A stretch of 64,000 bases of DNA from Mycolicibacterium chlorophenolicum. GTDB taxonomy: Bacteria > Actinomycetota > Actinomycetes > Mycobacteriales > Mycobacteriaceae. Shown in pieces: positions 10,537 to 18,983 of the stretch; the stretch's first letter is position 1, and each line of letters starts with the position of its first letter. The notes under the pieces are model-generated. The model did not search any database. It had not been told where the DNA came from and saw nothing but the letters and a program-made list of their open reading frames with translations. The DNA lies in NCBI RefSeq assembly GCF_001044235.1, contig NZ_JYNL01000069.1, forward strand, positions 306,900 to 370,899, read 5' to 3'. Position numbers and translations under genes: made by a program.

Positions 10537-10986
10537 ATGCAAAACGAGATGATCGATCGTCCCCTGGATCGACCTCCAGAGCGCTACGGCTCCCAGGGAC
10601 CCAGCCGACGCAAGCGCCGCCTGATCGTCATCGCCGCGACGGTCCTCGTGGTGGCCCTGGGCGTGGCGATCGCCGCCGTCGCATTCACCCGCCTGGGCTC
10701 CGCGGACGTCAAGGGCGAACTGGGCGGCTACCGGGTCGTCGACCCCGGCACGGTCGAGGTGACCGTCAGCGTCACCCGCGACGACCCGTCGGCGCCCGTC
10801 GTGTGCATCGTGCGGGCCCGGTCCTACGACGGCGACGAGGTCGGCCGCCGGGAACTGCTGGTGGCCCCGTCCCCGGCCAAGACGGTGCAGGTCAAGACGG
10901 TCGTCAAGACGAGCGCGCCTGCGGTCGTCGGCGACGTCTACGGCTGCGGCAGCGACGTGCCGGAGTACCTGGTCGGACCGTCCTGA
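10537..10986 (+). CDS. DUF4307 membrane-anchored protein
   Basis: 149 residues. A basic cytoplasmic N-terminus (SRRKRRLIVI) leads into one transmembrane helix at about residues 29-50, and the remaining ~100 residues lie outside the membrane with a beta-rich pattern (GTVEVTVSVTR, VVCIVRARSYDGDEVGRREL). The two cysteines of the outer domain (VVCIV, YGCGS) could form a disulfide. ATG 10537 is taken; an alternative is ATG 10549. Counterpart of Rv1081c. Function unknown. Confidence 0.85.
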   Translation: MQNEMIDRPLDRPPERYGSQGPSRRKRRLIVIAATVLVVALGVAIAAVAFTRLGSADVKGELGGYRVVDPGTVEVTVSVTRDDPSAPVVCIVRARSYDGDEVGRRELLVAPSPAKTVQVKTVVKTSAPAVVGDVYGCGSDVPEYLVGPS

Positions 10987-11045
10987 ACGGTCCCGCAACC
11001 AACTGCGGACTGCGAAAACGTGAAAACCGGGTATCCCCCCGGTGC

Positions 11046-11085
11046 TATCATGGACCGATACACGGTTCCTGCTGGGGCCGTGTAT
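11046..11085 (+). promoter_or_regulatory. Candidate greA promoter (-10) and 5'-leader hairpin
   Basis: TATCAT at 11046-11051 is a plausible -10 box. Seven bases later begins a perfect 8-bp stem, ATACACGG (11058-11065) with CCGTGTAT (11078-11085) and a 12-base loop, so the hairpin would lie at the very 5' end of a ~150-base greA leader. A weak T-containing run follows, so it could alternatively end DUF4307 transcription. Seen directly as symmetry; function inferred. Confidence 0.35.
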
Positions 11086-11213
11086 TGCTGCATTTGAGAG
11101 CCGATCGACCGGCGACGGATGCGGCGATACACATGCGACAGCCCCGGCGCCGTGAACCGGAGAACTTTTCACGCACACAGCGCTGAAAGCGACGACGACA
11201 GGAGCGCGCCGAC

Positions 11214-11708
11214 ATGACCGATACCCAGGTCACCTGGCTGACCGAAGAGGCCTTCGACCGGTTGAAGGCCGAACTGGACCAGTTGATCGCGAATCGTCCC
11301 GTCATCGCCGCCGAGATCAACGACCGGCGCGAAGAGGGCGACCTCCGCGAGAACGGCGGCTACCACGCCGCCCGCGAGGAGCAGGGCCAGCAGGAGGCCC
11401 GCATCCGTCAGCTGCAGGAACTGCTCAACAACGCCAAGGTCGGCGAGGCCCCCAAGCAGTCCGGCGTCGCCCTGCCGGGCTCGGTGGTCAAGGTCTACTA
11501 CGACGACGACGAGGGCGACACCGAGACGTTCCTGATCGCCACCCGGCAGGAGGGCGTCAGCGACGGCAAGCTCGAGGTCTACTCGCCGAACTCCCCGCTG
11601 GGCGGCGCGCTGATCGACGCCAAGGTCGGCGAGACCCGCACCTACACGGTGCCCAACGGCAATACGGTCAAGGTGACGCTGGTCTCCGCGGAGCCGTATC
11701 ACGGCTGA
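11214..11708 (+). CDS. greA: Transcription elongation factor GreA
   Basis: 164 residues. GreA inserts its coiled-coil into the RNA polymerase secondary channel and stimulates cleavage of backtracked RNA. N-terminal coiled coil contains LTEEAFDRLKAELDQL and the family block REEGDLRENGGYHAAREEQ with the acidic tip; C-terminal FKBP-like domain carries YSPNSPLGGALIDAKVGE. AGGAG stands upstream of ATG 11214. Conserved neighbour of the DUF4307 gene. A GPP34 gene starts five bases after its stop and may be co-transcribed. Confidence 0.97.
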   Translation: MTDTQVTWLTEEAFDRLKAELDQLIANRPVIAAEINDRREEGDLRENGGYHAAREEQGQQEARIRQLQELLNNAKVGEAPKQSGVALPGSVVKVYYDDDEGDTETFLIATRQEGVSDGKLEVYSPNSPLGGALIDAKVGETRTYTVPNGNTVKVTLVSAEPYHG

Positions 11709-11713
11709 CCGCC

Positions 11714-12385
11714 GTGGCGCAGATCGCCGAGGACCTGTTGTTGCTTCTGCTGGACAACGGGTCCGCACAGCCCGGGCTGGACAATCCGCGGCGTGGCCAC
11801 GTGCTGGCCGCCGCGACCCTGCTCGACATCGCGTACTCCTGCCGGGTGCGCCCGTCGGTCGACGGTGAACCCGTCCCGCCGGGCCGCCTGGTGGCGCTCG
11901 ACGCCGCGGGGCCGTCCGATCCGGTCATCGCACCGGCGCTCGACTACCTGCGTGCCACTCCGCGCCGGCCGGCCGACGCGATCAAGGCCCTGGCCCGACA
12001 TACCGAGGGCCGCCTCCTCGAACACCTCGAGCGGATGGGTCATATCCGTCGAGTCAGCCTGCCGGGCAGAGGTTTTCGTCGGCGCGAGGCCTACCCGCTG
12101 ACCGACCGACGCCGGGTCGGGCCGGCCCGTGACGCGGTGCTGGCGGCGCTGTTCGACCGCAGGCCGCCCGCTGCACCGGCAGCGGCGATCATCACGGTGC
12201 TGCACGCCGCCGACGGGCTCGGCGCGCTGCTCAGCCTCAATGACCGGGGCTGGCGCTGGGTGCACGCCCGCGCCGGGGAGATCGCCAGCGGCAGCTGGGT
12301 CGACGAGTCACCCACCGGCATGGCCGAGGTGAACCTGGCCGTCACCGCATCCGCGGTCCGCCAGGCGCTCGCGCAGCTGTCTTAG
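11714..12385 (+). CDS. GPP34 (GOLPH3-like) phosphoprotein family protein
   Basis: 223 residues from GTG 11714, five bases after greA. N-terminus AEDLLLLLLDNGSAQPG and the following LAAATLLDIA block are typical of actinobacterial GPP34-domain proteins, alpha-helical relatives of the Golgi PI4P-binding protein GOLPH3. Their bacterial role is unknown; lipid or membrane association is extrapolated from the eukaryotic member. I do not recall a counterpart at this place in M. tuberculosis, so it may be a lineage-specific insertion between greA and metB. Stop overlaps the convergent metB stop by four bases. Confidence 0.82.
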   Translation: MAQIAEDLLLLLLDNGSAQPGLDNPRRGHVLAAATLLDIAYSCRVRPSVDGEPVPPGRLVALDAAGPSDPVIAPALDYLRATPRRPADAIKALARHTEGRLLEHLERMGHIRRVSLPGRGFRRREAYPLTDRRRVGPARDAVLAALFDRRPPAAPAAAIITVLHAADGLGALLSLNDRGWRWVHARAGEIASGSWVDESPTGMAEVNLAVTASAVRQALAQLS

Positions 12386-13554
12386 GACAGGGCCTGCTCG
12401 ACGTCGCCGAGCAGATCGGCGACGTCCTCGATCCCGACCGACAGACGCACCAGATCGTCCGGCACCTCCAGCTGGGATCCGGCGGTCGAGGCGTGCGTCA
12501 TCGCGCCGGGGTACTCGATCAGGGACTCCACCCCGCCGAGCGATTCGGCGAGGATGAAGATCTCGGTGCGGGCGCAGAAATCGCGCGCGGCCTGCGGGCC
12601 GCCCTTCAACCGGACCGAGACCATCCCGCCGAAGCCACTCATCTGCTTGGCGGCGACGTCGTGGTGGGGGTGGCCCGGCAGGCCCGGGTAGAGCACGGTC
12701 GCGACGGCGGGATGCCCGTCGAGGAACTCCGCGACGGCCGCGGCGTTCTCGCTGTGCCGCTGCATCCGCAACGGCAGGGTCTTCAGGCCGCGGATGGTCA
12801 GGTACGCGTCGAACGGACCCGGCACGGCGCCGGCGCCGTTCTGCAGGAAGGCGAACGCCTCGTCGAGCGCCTCGTCATTGGTGAGCAGCGCGCCGCCCAC
12901 GACGTCGGAGTGCCCGCCGATGTACTTGGTGGTCGAGTGCAGCACGATGTCGGCGCCCAGCGTCAGCGGCTGCTGCAGCGCCGGCGAGGCGAAGGTGTTG
13001 TCGACCAGCACCTTGGCCTTCTTCTCCGCGGCGAGCGCCGCGATCGCGGAGATGTCCGCGATCGACAGCAGCGGATTGGTGGGCGTCTCCACCCAGATCA
13101 GCTTCGTGCGGTCGGTGATCGCCGCCCGCACCAGGTCCAGGTCGCCCAGCGCGACCGCGGTGTAACTGATGCCCCACAGCGAGAACACCTTGTCGATCAA
13201 CCGGAACGTGCCGCCGTACGCGTCGTCGGGGATGACGATGTGATCACCGGGCCGCAGCACCGCCCGCAGCACGCAGTCCGTGGCGGCCATGCCCGAGCTG
13301 AACGCCCGCCCGTAGGACGCCGACTCCATGGCGGCCAGCGCGGCCTCGAGCGCCGAGCGGGTCGGATTGCCGGTGCGCGCGTACTCGAAGCCGCCGCGCA
13401 GCCCACCGACGCCGTCCTGGGCGAACGTGGAGCTGGCGTAGATCGGGGGGTTGACCACTCCGGTCGCCGGGTCGGGCCGGTATCCGGCGTGAATGGCCTT
13501 GGTGGCGGGGCCGAGGGCGCGGAAATGGTCGGCTGCGCTGCGCTGCTCGCTCAT
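12382..13554 (-). CDS. metB: Cystathionine gamma-synthase (PLP, Cys/Met metabolism)
   Basis: 390 residues. Condenses O-acyl-homoserine with cysteine to cystathionine; with cbs in this window it covers both directions of transsulfuration. The PLP-binding lysine is about K210 in HSTTKYIGGHSDV; other family blocks are EYARTGNPTR, SSGMAAT, PDDAYGGTFRL and TPTNPLL. Position beside greA matches Rv1079. Family members can also act as cystathionine gamma-lyase, so direction cannot be read from sequence. A TACCCT hexamer 8 bases upstream of ATG 13554 may be a -10 box. Confidence 0.93.
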   Translation of the reverse strand: MSEQRSAADHFRALGPATKAIHAGYRPDPATGVVNPPIYASSTFAQDGVGGLRGGFEYARTGNPTRSALEAALAAMESASYGRAFSSGMAATDCVLRAVLRPGDHIVIPDDAYGGTFRLIDKVFSLWGISYTAVALGDLDLVRAAITDRTKLIWVETPTNPLLSIADISAIAALAAEKKAKVLVDNTFASPALQQPLTLGADIVLHSTTKYIGGHSDVVGGALLTNDEALDEAFAFLQNGAGAVPGPFDAYLTIRGLKTLPLRMQRHSENAAAVAEFLDGHPAVATVLYPGLPGHPHHDVAAKQMSGFGGMVSVRLKGGPQAARDFCARTEIFILAESLGGVESLIEYPGAMTHASTAGSQLEVPDDLVRLSVGIEDVADLLGDVEQALS

Positions 13555-13586
13555 GGTGGCCCAGGGTAGCGGTGTAGAACTTATCC

Positions 13587-14765
13587 ATGTCCACCGAAGG
13601 CGTCACCTCGATCGAAAGCCTGTTGGACCTCGACTCGCTGCTGAGTGCCGAGGACATCGACCTGCGCACGATGGTGCGCCAGTTCGGTGAGCAACGGCTG
13701 CGCCCGCACATCGCCGAATGGTTCGAGACCGGACAGGTGCCGGTGCGCGACCTCGCCGTCGAGATCGGCAAGCTGGGTCTGCTCGGCATGCACCTGACCG
13801 GATACGGCTGCAGCGGGTCGAGCGCGACGGCCTACGGCCTGGTCTGTCAGGAGCTCGAGGCCGTGGACAGCGGGCTGCGCAGCCTCGTCTCGGTGCAGGG
13901 TTCGCTGGCGATGTTCGCCATCCACCACTGGGGCAGCGAGGAGCAGCGCGAGCAGTGGCTGCCCGGGATGGCCGCCGGTGAACTGATCGGCTGCTTCGGG
14001 CTGACCGAACCCGACTTCGGCTCCAACCCGGGCGGGATGCGCACCACCGCGCGGCGCGACGGGTCGGACTGGATCCTCAACGGGTCGAAGATGTGGATCA
14101 CCAACGCCTCGGTGGCCGACGTCGCGATCGTGTGGGCTCGCGCCGACGACGGCGTGCTCGGCTTCGCGGTGCCGACGTCGACCCCGGGTTTCAGCGCCCG
14201 CGAGATGACCCACAAGATGTCGCTGCGGGCGTCGGTCACCTCCGAGTTCAGCCTCGACGACGTGCGGGTGCCCGAGGACGCGAGACTGCCGGGCGCCCGG
14301 GGACTCTCGGGTCCGTTGAGCTGCCTGTCCGAGGCGCGTTTCGGCATCGTGTTCGGCGCGGTGGGGGCGGCCCGGGACTGCCTCGAGTCGGCCCTCGACT
14401 ACGTCGGCAGCCGGCAGGTCTTCGACAAGACGCTGGCCGGCTATCAGTTGACGCAGGCCAAGATCGCCGACATGGCCGTGGAATTGGGCAAGGCGCAGCT
14501 GCTGGCGCTGCACCTGGGCCGCCTCAAGGACGAGGGCCGCATCCGGCCCGAACAGGTCAGCGTCGGCAAGCTGAACAACGTCCGGGAAGCCATCAAGATC
14601 GCGCGGCAGTGCCGAACCTTGTTGGGCGCCAACGGAATCACGCTGGAATACCCGGTGATCCGGCACGCCAACAACCTGGAGTCGGTGCTCACCTACGAGG
14701 GCACCTCGGAGGTGCACCAACTGGTCATCGGTCAGGCGTTGACCGGCGTCAGCGCGTTTCGCTGA
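13587..14765 (+). CDS. Acyl-CoA dehydrogenase, glutaryl-CoA dehydrogenase-like
   Basis: 392 residues, FAD-dependent. The catalytic base is expected at E371 in TYEGTSEVHQL, the GcdH location. ELEAVDSGLRSLVSVQGSL retains the Arg and Ser that glutaryl-CoA dehydrogenase uses to hold the distal carboxylate; FGLTEPDFGSNPGGM and WITNASVADVAIVWA are flavin/substrate blocks. This suggests glutaryl-CoA or a related acyl-CoA as substrate, but decarboxylation cannot be proved from motifs. Divergent from metB with a 32-base gap. Not part of the gene order I remember for M. tuberculosis here. Confidence 0.88.
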   Translation: MSTEGVTSIESLLDLDSLLSAEDIDLRTMVRQFGEQRLRPHIAEWFETGQVPVRDLAVEIGKLGLLGMHLTGYGCSGSSATAYGLVCQELEAVDSGLRSLVSVQGSLAMFAIHHWGSEEQREQWLPGMAAGELIGCFGLTEPDFGSNPGGMRTTARRDGSDWILNGSKMWITNASVADVAIVWARADDGVLGFAVPTSTPGFSAREMTHKMSLRASVTSEFSLDDVRVPEDARLPGARGLSGPLSCLSEARFGIVFGAVGAARDCLESALDYVGSRQVFDKTLAGYQLTQAKIADMAVELGKAQLLALHLGRLKDEGRIRPEQVSVGKLNNVREAIKIARQCRTLLGANGITLEYPVIRHANNLESVLTYEGTSEVHQLVIGQALTGVSAFR

Positions 14766-14783
14766 CGCCGGCCCCGACCCGCT

Positions 14784-15503
14784 CTAGTAGTGGTGGGTGG
14801 GCGGCTGCGAGTGCTGACCCTGCGGGGCCAGCGGCACACAGACCGTCGTCATGATCTTGTCGGCGAGCGTCTGCCGCTTGGCGTCCCACAGCGGGAACAG
14901 GTAGCCGATGTAGCAGATGATCGCGTCGACGAGGTGGGCGAGCTGGCGCACGATCGACAACCCGAAACCGATGGGCTGCCAGGTCTTCTCGCTGACCACC
15001 TTGAACTTCATCACCGACTTGCCGATGCTCGAGCCCGTGGTGCCCTGGCGGTAGCCGTAGTTCCACACGACGTAGGCCAGCGAGAGCGCCGAGGCCAGGA
15101 AGGTGGCCAGCGACCCCACCACGGAGTAGCTCGAGGTGCAGGAGTAGCCGCCGTTGAGGCTCTCGCAGTTGTTGTCACCGGTCAGGATCGCGATGGCCTG
15201 CCCGATGCCGGCCAGGATGAACACCGGGATGTTGTCGATGAACCATGCGGCCACCCGCGAGATCCACGGTGTGTAGCTCTCTTTCGGCAGCACCTGCGCG
15301 GGGGCCGACGCCGGGTAGCCGCCCTGCTGCGGCGGCGGGAAGCCGCCCGGCGGGTAATTGCCTTGCGGGGGCGGCGGATAGCCGCCCGGAGGCGGCGGCG
15401 GGGTGTAGCCGCCCTGCGGGGTCGGCTGGCCGCCCGGCGGCGGGTATCCCCCCGGCGGGGGGTATCCACCCGGTGGCGGGTAACCGCCTGGAGTGTCTGT
15501 CAT
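14784..15503 (-). CDS. pra: Proline-rich antigen homologue with RDD membrane domain
   Basis: 239 residues from ATG 15503 with GAGGAGGG upstream. The first ~70 residues are repeats of PGGYPPP type; then the RDD domain begins at YTPWISRVAAWFIDN with three to four helices, the loop GYRQGTTGSSIGKSVMKFKVV and a C-terminal FPLWDAKRQTLADKIMTT. This matches Rv1078 (Pra) best of the two tandem copies. RDD proteins are membrane proteins sometimes linked to ion transport; the proline-rich N-terminus is likely disordered and cytoplasmic. An upstream paralogue lies 17 bases away. Confidence 0.88.
   Translation of the reverse strand: MTDTPGGYPPPGGYPPPGGYPPPGGQPTPQGGYTPPPPPGGYPPPPQGNYPPGGFPPPQQGGYPASAPAQVLPKESYTPWISRVAAWFIDNIPVFILAGIGQAIAILTGDNNCESLNGGYSCTSSYSVVGSLATFLASALSLAYVVWNYGYRQGTTGSSIGKSVMKFKVVSEKTWQPIGFGLSIVRQLAHLVDAIICYIGYLFPLWDAKRQTLADKIMTTVCVPLAPQGQHSQPPTHHY
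15294..15491 (-). repeat. Proline/glycine-rich heptad-like repeat tract within pra
   Basis: Codes for tandem PGGYPPP units and variants such as PPPPPGGYPPPPQ. On DNA the top strand shows iterated CCGCCCGG(C/T)GG-type units. Repeat number may vary between strains, as with proline-rich antigens elsewhere. Seen directly in the sequence. Confidence 0.8.
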
Positions 15504-15520
15504 CGAATTTCCCTCCTCAA

Positions 15521-16153
15521 TCAGATCGGCAACGCAACGTGGTTCAGGACTTTGTCGACCAGCGTCTGACGCTTCTCGTCCCACAGCGGGAACAGCACGG
15601 CGATCAACCAGATGATGCCGACGCAGAGCCCCGCGATGACCCAGTAGATGATCTCGCGAACGAAGGACATACCGAAACCGACGGGCTGCCCGGTCTTTTC
15701 GCTCACGATCTTGAACTTCATGACGCCCTTGCCGATGCTCGACCCCGTCGTCCCCTGCCGGTAGCCCAGGTTCCAGACCCAGTAGGCCAGAGCGAGGATC
15801 GCGGTGACGGCGATCGCGATCTGACCCGTGGTCGAGGCGCCGCTGGCGCAGAACTCGCCGAGGTCGTACTCGGAATTGTCGGTGACGCAGGCGGTCTCCT
15901 GCGTGCCGAGCAGAACGCCCACCCCGATTCCCTCGAGGATCAGCAACGGGATGAAGTCGATCAGCCAGGCCAGCACCCGGCTGAGCCAAGGCGTGTACGC
16001 CGACTTCGGTAGTCCCGCCGCGGGGCCCGCCGGTGCCGCGGGGTAACCCATCATCCCCTGCGGCGGAAAGCCTCCGGCTGACGGCGGTGGCGGCGGATAT
16101 CCGCCCGGTGGTGGTGGCGGCGGGTGGTTCGCAGGGGGTGGTTGATCGGTCAT
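15521..16153 (-). CDS. RDD-family membrane protein, tandem paralogue of Pra
   Basis: 210 residues from ATG 16153 with GGAAGG upstream. Shorter proline-rich N-terminus (PPPPPPGGYPPPPP) followed by the same RDD layout: SAYTPWLSRVLAWLIDF, two cysteines in a loop (ACVTD... EFCAS), NLGYRQGTTGSSIGKGVMKFKIV, and FPLWDEKRQTLVDKVLNHV. It is a duplicate of the downstream pra gene. The loop cysteines of the M. tuberculosis Pra (CVTS...QFCVS, from memory) look closer to this copy than to the neighbour, so the ancestral copy is not obvious. Confidence 0.87.
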   Translation of the reverse strand: MTDQPPPANHPPPPPPGGYPPPPPSAGGFPPQGMMGYPAAPAGPAAGLPKSAYTPWLSRVLAWLIDFIPLLILEGIGVGVLLGTQETACVTDNSEYDLGEFCASGASTTGQIAIAVTAILALAYWVWNLGYRQGTTGSSIGKGVMKFKIVSEKTGQPVGFGMSFVREIIYWVIAGLCVGIIWLIAVLFPLWDEKRQTLVDKVLNHVALPI

Positions 16154-16295
16154 GGTGCCTTCCAGTCAGTTGCTTAGCTGGGACAAGCGAGAACACCATA
16201 CCTGAGAAAAGCCTGCGAGCAGGGGTTTTATCGGCTGCTCCGTGTGGGGCGCAGCGCGTGTCGAAGTGTTTGCCAGCCGTTAAAGACGGCGTCGA

Positions 16296-17690
16296 TCAGC
16301 GGCGCGAGCTGGTGTCCGACAGGTAGCCCAGCAGATCGTGGCGGGTGAGCACGCCGACCGGCTTGCCCTCCTCGACCACCATCACGGCGTCGCACTCCCG
16401 CAGCGTCTTGGCCGCGGTGCTGACCAGCTCGCCGGCGCCGATCAGCGGGAGCGCGGGGCTCATGTGCTGGGAGACCGCGTCGGCGAGCTTCGCACGTCCC
16501 TCGAACACGGCGGAGAGCAACTCGCGTTCGGAGACGCTGCCGGCGACCTCCCCCGCCATCACCGGCGGTTCGGCCCCGACGACCGGCATCTGTGACACCC
16601 CGTACTCACGCAGGATGCCGATCGCGTCGCGCACGGTCTCCGACGGATGCGTGTGCACCAGGTCGGGCAGTGCGCCCGACTTGCCGCGCAGCACGTCTCC
16701 GACCGTGGACTCGGCGACCGACCCGTCGAGCCGGCTGCGCAGGAAACCGTACGACGACATCCAGCCGTCGTTGAAGATCTTCGACAGGTATCCGCGTCCA
16801 CCGTCGGGCAGCAGCACGACGACGAGCGCGTCGGGGCCCTCCCGTTCGGCGACCTGGATCGCCGCGTGGGCGGCCATCCCGCACGATCCGCCGACCAGCA
16901 GCGCCTCTTCGCGGGCCAGCCGCCGCGTCATGTCGAACGAGTCGGCGTCGGAGACCGCGATGATCTCGTCGGGCACCGACGGGTCGTAGGCCGACGGCCA
17001 GAAGTCCTCGCCGACGCCCTCCACGAGGTAGGGGCGCCCGGTGCCGCCGGAGTACACGGACCCTTCCGGGTCGACGCCGATGACCTTGACCCGGCCGCCG
17101 GAGACCTCCTTGAGGTAGCGGCCGGCGCCGGTGATCGTCCCGCCGGTGCCGACGCCCGCGACGAAGTGGGTGATCTTGCCGTCGGTGTCGGCCCAGATCT
17201 CCGGGCCGGTCGACTCGTAATGGCTCTCCGGGCCCATCGGGTTCGAGTACTGGTCGGGCTTCCAGGCGCCCTCGATCTCATTGACCAGCCGGTTGGACAC
17301 GCTGTAATAGCTGTCCGGGTCATCGGGCGCGACGGCGGTGGGGCACACCACGACGTCGGCGCCGTAGGCGCGCAGCACGTTCTGCTTGTCCTCGCTGACC
17401 TTGTCCGGGCACACGAAGATGCACCGGTAGCCGCGCTGCTGGGCCACCAGCGCCAGCCCCACACCGGTGTTGCCCGAAGTCGGTTCGACGATGGTGCCGC
17501 CGGGCTTGAGCTCGCCGCTGGCCTCGGCGGCGTCGATCATCTTGATCGCGATGCGGTCCTTGGAGCTGCCGCCGGGGTTGAGGTATTCGACTTTGGCGGC
17601 CACCGTGCCCGCCCCCTCGGGGACGACGGAGTTCAGCTGCACCAGAGGGGTGTTGCCGATGAGCTCACTGACGTGCCGGGCGATCCGCAT
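16296..17690 (-). CDS. cbs: Cystathionine beta-synthase
   Basis: 464 residues. PLP enzyme joining serine and homocysteine to cystathionine. PLP lysine is K44 in NPGGSSKDR; the phosphate-binding loop is VAGVGTGGTITG and the substrate loop PTSGNTGVGLA. Two CBS domains occupy roughly residues 340-464 (TVGDVL..., AVSQHMSPALPLIGAGE), possibly for regulation by nucleotides or SAM. No haem-binding N-terminal extension is present, unlike the animal enzyme. Matches Rv1077 in length and place. Annotated alternatives such as cysteine synthase are less likely because of the CBS-domain tail. Confidence 0.94.
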   Translation of the reverse strand: MRIARHVSELIGNTPLVQLNSVVPEGAGTVAAKVEYLNPGGSSKDRIAIKMIDAAEASGELKPGGTIVEPTSGNTGVGLALVAQQRGYRCIFVCPDKVSEDKQNVLRAYGADVVVCPTAVAPDDPDSYYSVSNRLVNEIEGAWKPDQYSNPMGPESHYESTGPEIWADTDGKITHFVAGVGTGGTITGAGRYLKEVSGGRVKVIGVDPEGSVYSGGTGRPYLVEGVGEDFWPSAYDPSVPDEIIAVSDADSFDMTRRLAREEALLVGGSCGMAAHAAIQVAEREGPDALVVVLLPDGGRGYLSKIFNDGWMSSYGFLRSRLDGSVAESTVGDVLRGKSGALPDLVHTHPSETVRDAIGILREYGVSQMPVVGAEPPVMAGEVAGSVSERELLSAVFEGRAKLADAVSQHMSPALPLIGAGELVSTAAKTLRECDAVMVVEEGKPVGVLTRHDLLGYLSDTSSRR

Positions 17691-17719
17691 GCGTCCATCG
17701 TCTCAGGCCCGGTGAACGA

Positions 17720-18790
17720 CTACCAGGTGGCCTCTCGGATGTACTCGCCGATCTGCTTGATCGAACGGTTGGCCTCCGGCACTGCGGGCGCACCGAGCTG
17801 GAAGACGTGCATCTGACCGGGCCAGATGCGGACCTCCACCGGGACGCCCGACGCGGCGAGCAGCCGGGCGGCTTTACGCGCATCGCTGAGCAGAACCTCC
17901 GAGCCGGACACGTGGATGAGCGTGCGCGGCAGCCCGGGCTCGATGTGGTCGAGCGGCTCGAAGACCTCTTCGGGCTTGCCGTCGACCACCCGCTTGGCCG
18001 CGGCCTGCTCGATCAGCTCGACCAGCGCGTGGAAAGCCTTGGGCGGGAACATCGCATCGCTGCGGATGTTCGGATGGTCGGCCCGCGCCTCGTTGTCGAT
18101 CTCGAACAGCGGGGACATCGTGACGATCGCCGCGGGTGTCTCGGCGCCGTAGCCCTCGACACCTTCGAACTGCAGGCGCTCGGCGAGGGACAGCGCCAGG
18201 TAGCCGCCGGCCGAATCACCGGCGAGCACGATCTGGTCCGGCTCGTAACCGGTCTCGCGCAGCCACCGGTAGGCGTCGAAGCAGTCGTCGAGGGCGGTGC
18301 CCACGGAGTGCTTGGGGATCATCCGGTAGTTCACGACGAGCACCGGCGCATCGGCGTAGCGGGACAGCGCGGTCACCAGCCGGCCGTGGGTGTTCACCCC
18401 GCACGTCAGGAATGCGCCGCCGTGCATGTAGAGAATCACGCTGCGCTTGCCGTCGGCCGGCAGCACACCGGAGGCGCGGACCAGCTGCGCGGTGCAGTGC
18501 GGCAGGCCGATGGTCGCGCGCACGGTGCCGGGCACCGGGCGGATGACCCGCGCCGCGAAGTCGACCAGACCCCACGGCCAAGGCAACTTGGGGGCGTAGC
18601 TGCCCACGGAGAGGAACGGCTTGATCGTCGCCATCGCCGCCAGGCCCATCAGCCGGCCGGCGATGCTCGGGCCGTCCTCGACCACCTCGACGGGCGCACC
18701 GTCACTGACCGGGAAGCGGCGCGGTTTGTGCCCTCGACCTGGTCTGACACCGAGGTGTGCAGAACTCGGGATCTTACTCGGTGCCGTCAT
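17720..18790 (-). CDS. lipU: Alpha/beta-hydrolase of the HSL esterase family
   Basis: 356 residues from ATG 18790. Carries the HSL-family oxyanion motif HGGAF and nucleophile elbow GDSAGG; Asp and His of the triad are expected in the C-terminal third (HVSGSEVLLSDA and GQMHVFQLG). Likely an ester or short-chain lipid hydrolase. The N-terminal ~90 residues before the fold include a hydrophobic stretch but no clear signal peptide. Gene order cbs-lipU matches Rv1077-Rv1076. An in-frame GTG nine bases upstream is an alternative start. The divergent promoter region holds a CRP-like palindrome. Confidence 0.88.
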   Translation of the reverse strand: MTAPSKIPSSAHLGVRPGRGHKPRRFPVSDGAPVEVVEDGPSIAGRLMGLAAMATIKPFLSVGSYAPKLPWPWGLVDFAARVIRPVPGTVRATIGLPHCTAQLVRASGVLPADGKRSVILYMHGGAFLTCGVNTHGRLVTALSRYADAPVLVVNYRMIPKHSVGTALDDCFDAYRWLRETGYEPDQIVLAGDSAGGYLALSLAERLQFEGVEGYGAETPAAIVTMSPLFEIDNEARADHPNIRSDAMFPPKAFHALVELIEQAAAKRVVDGKPEEVFEPLDHIEPGLPRTLIHVSGSEVLLSDARKAARLLAASGVPVEVRIWPGQMHVFQLGAPAVPEANRSIKQIGEYIREATW

Positions 18791-18867
18791 CGCCACCACT
18801 TCCTACGCCGTTGTAGTCCCAGGACAAGCCAAGATACTCAGACCAGCTCGTTACTTAGCTTGGCATC

Positions 18868-18883
18868 TGTAACCATTATCACA
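18868..18883. promoter_or_regulatory. Candidate CRP (cAMP receptor protein) site
   Basis: TGTAA-N6-TCACA, one mismatch from the TGTGA-N6-TCACA consensus used by mycobacterial CRP. It lies 78 bases before the lipU start and about 100 bases before the divergent GDSL esterase start. The outer bases also form a TAACC...GGTTA partial palindrome, so another repressor is possible. Confidence 0.42.
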
Positions 18884-18971
18884 ATCGGTTAAACGTCATT
18901 GATACCGGAGTTGATACCGCACCGTGACCGCGGATTGCCCGTGCAACGCGCGAACCGGCCGAAATCGCACC

Positions 18972-18977
18972 TAAACT
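18972..18977 (+). promoter_or_regulatory. -10 hexamer for leaderless GDSL esterase mRNA
   Basis: TAAACT ends six bases before GTG 18984. No ribosome-binding site is visible. The spacing predicts transcription starting on the start codon itself. Confidence 0.5.
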
Positions 18978-18983
18978 GACGAC

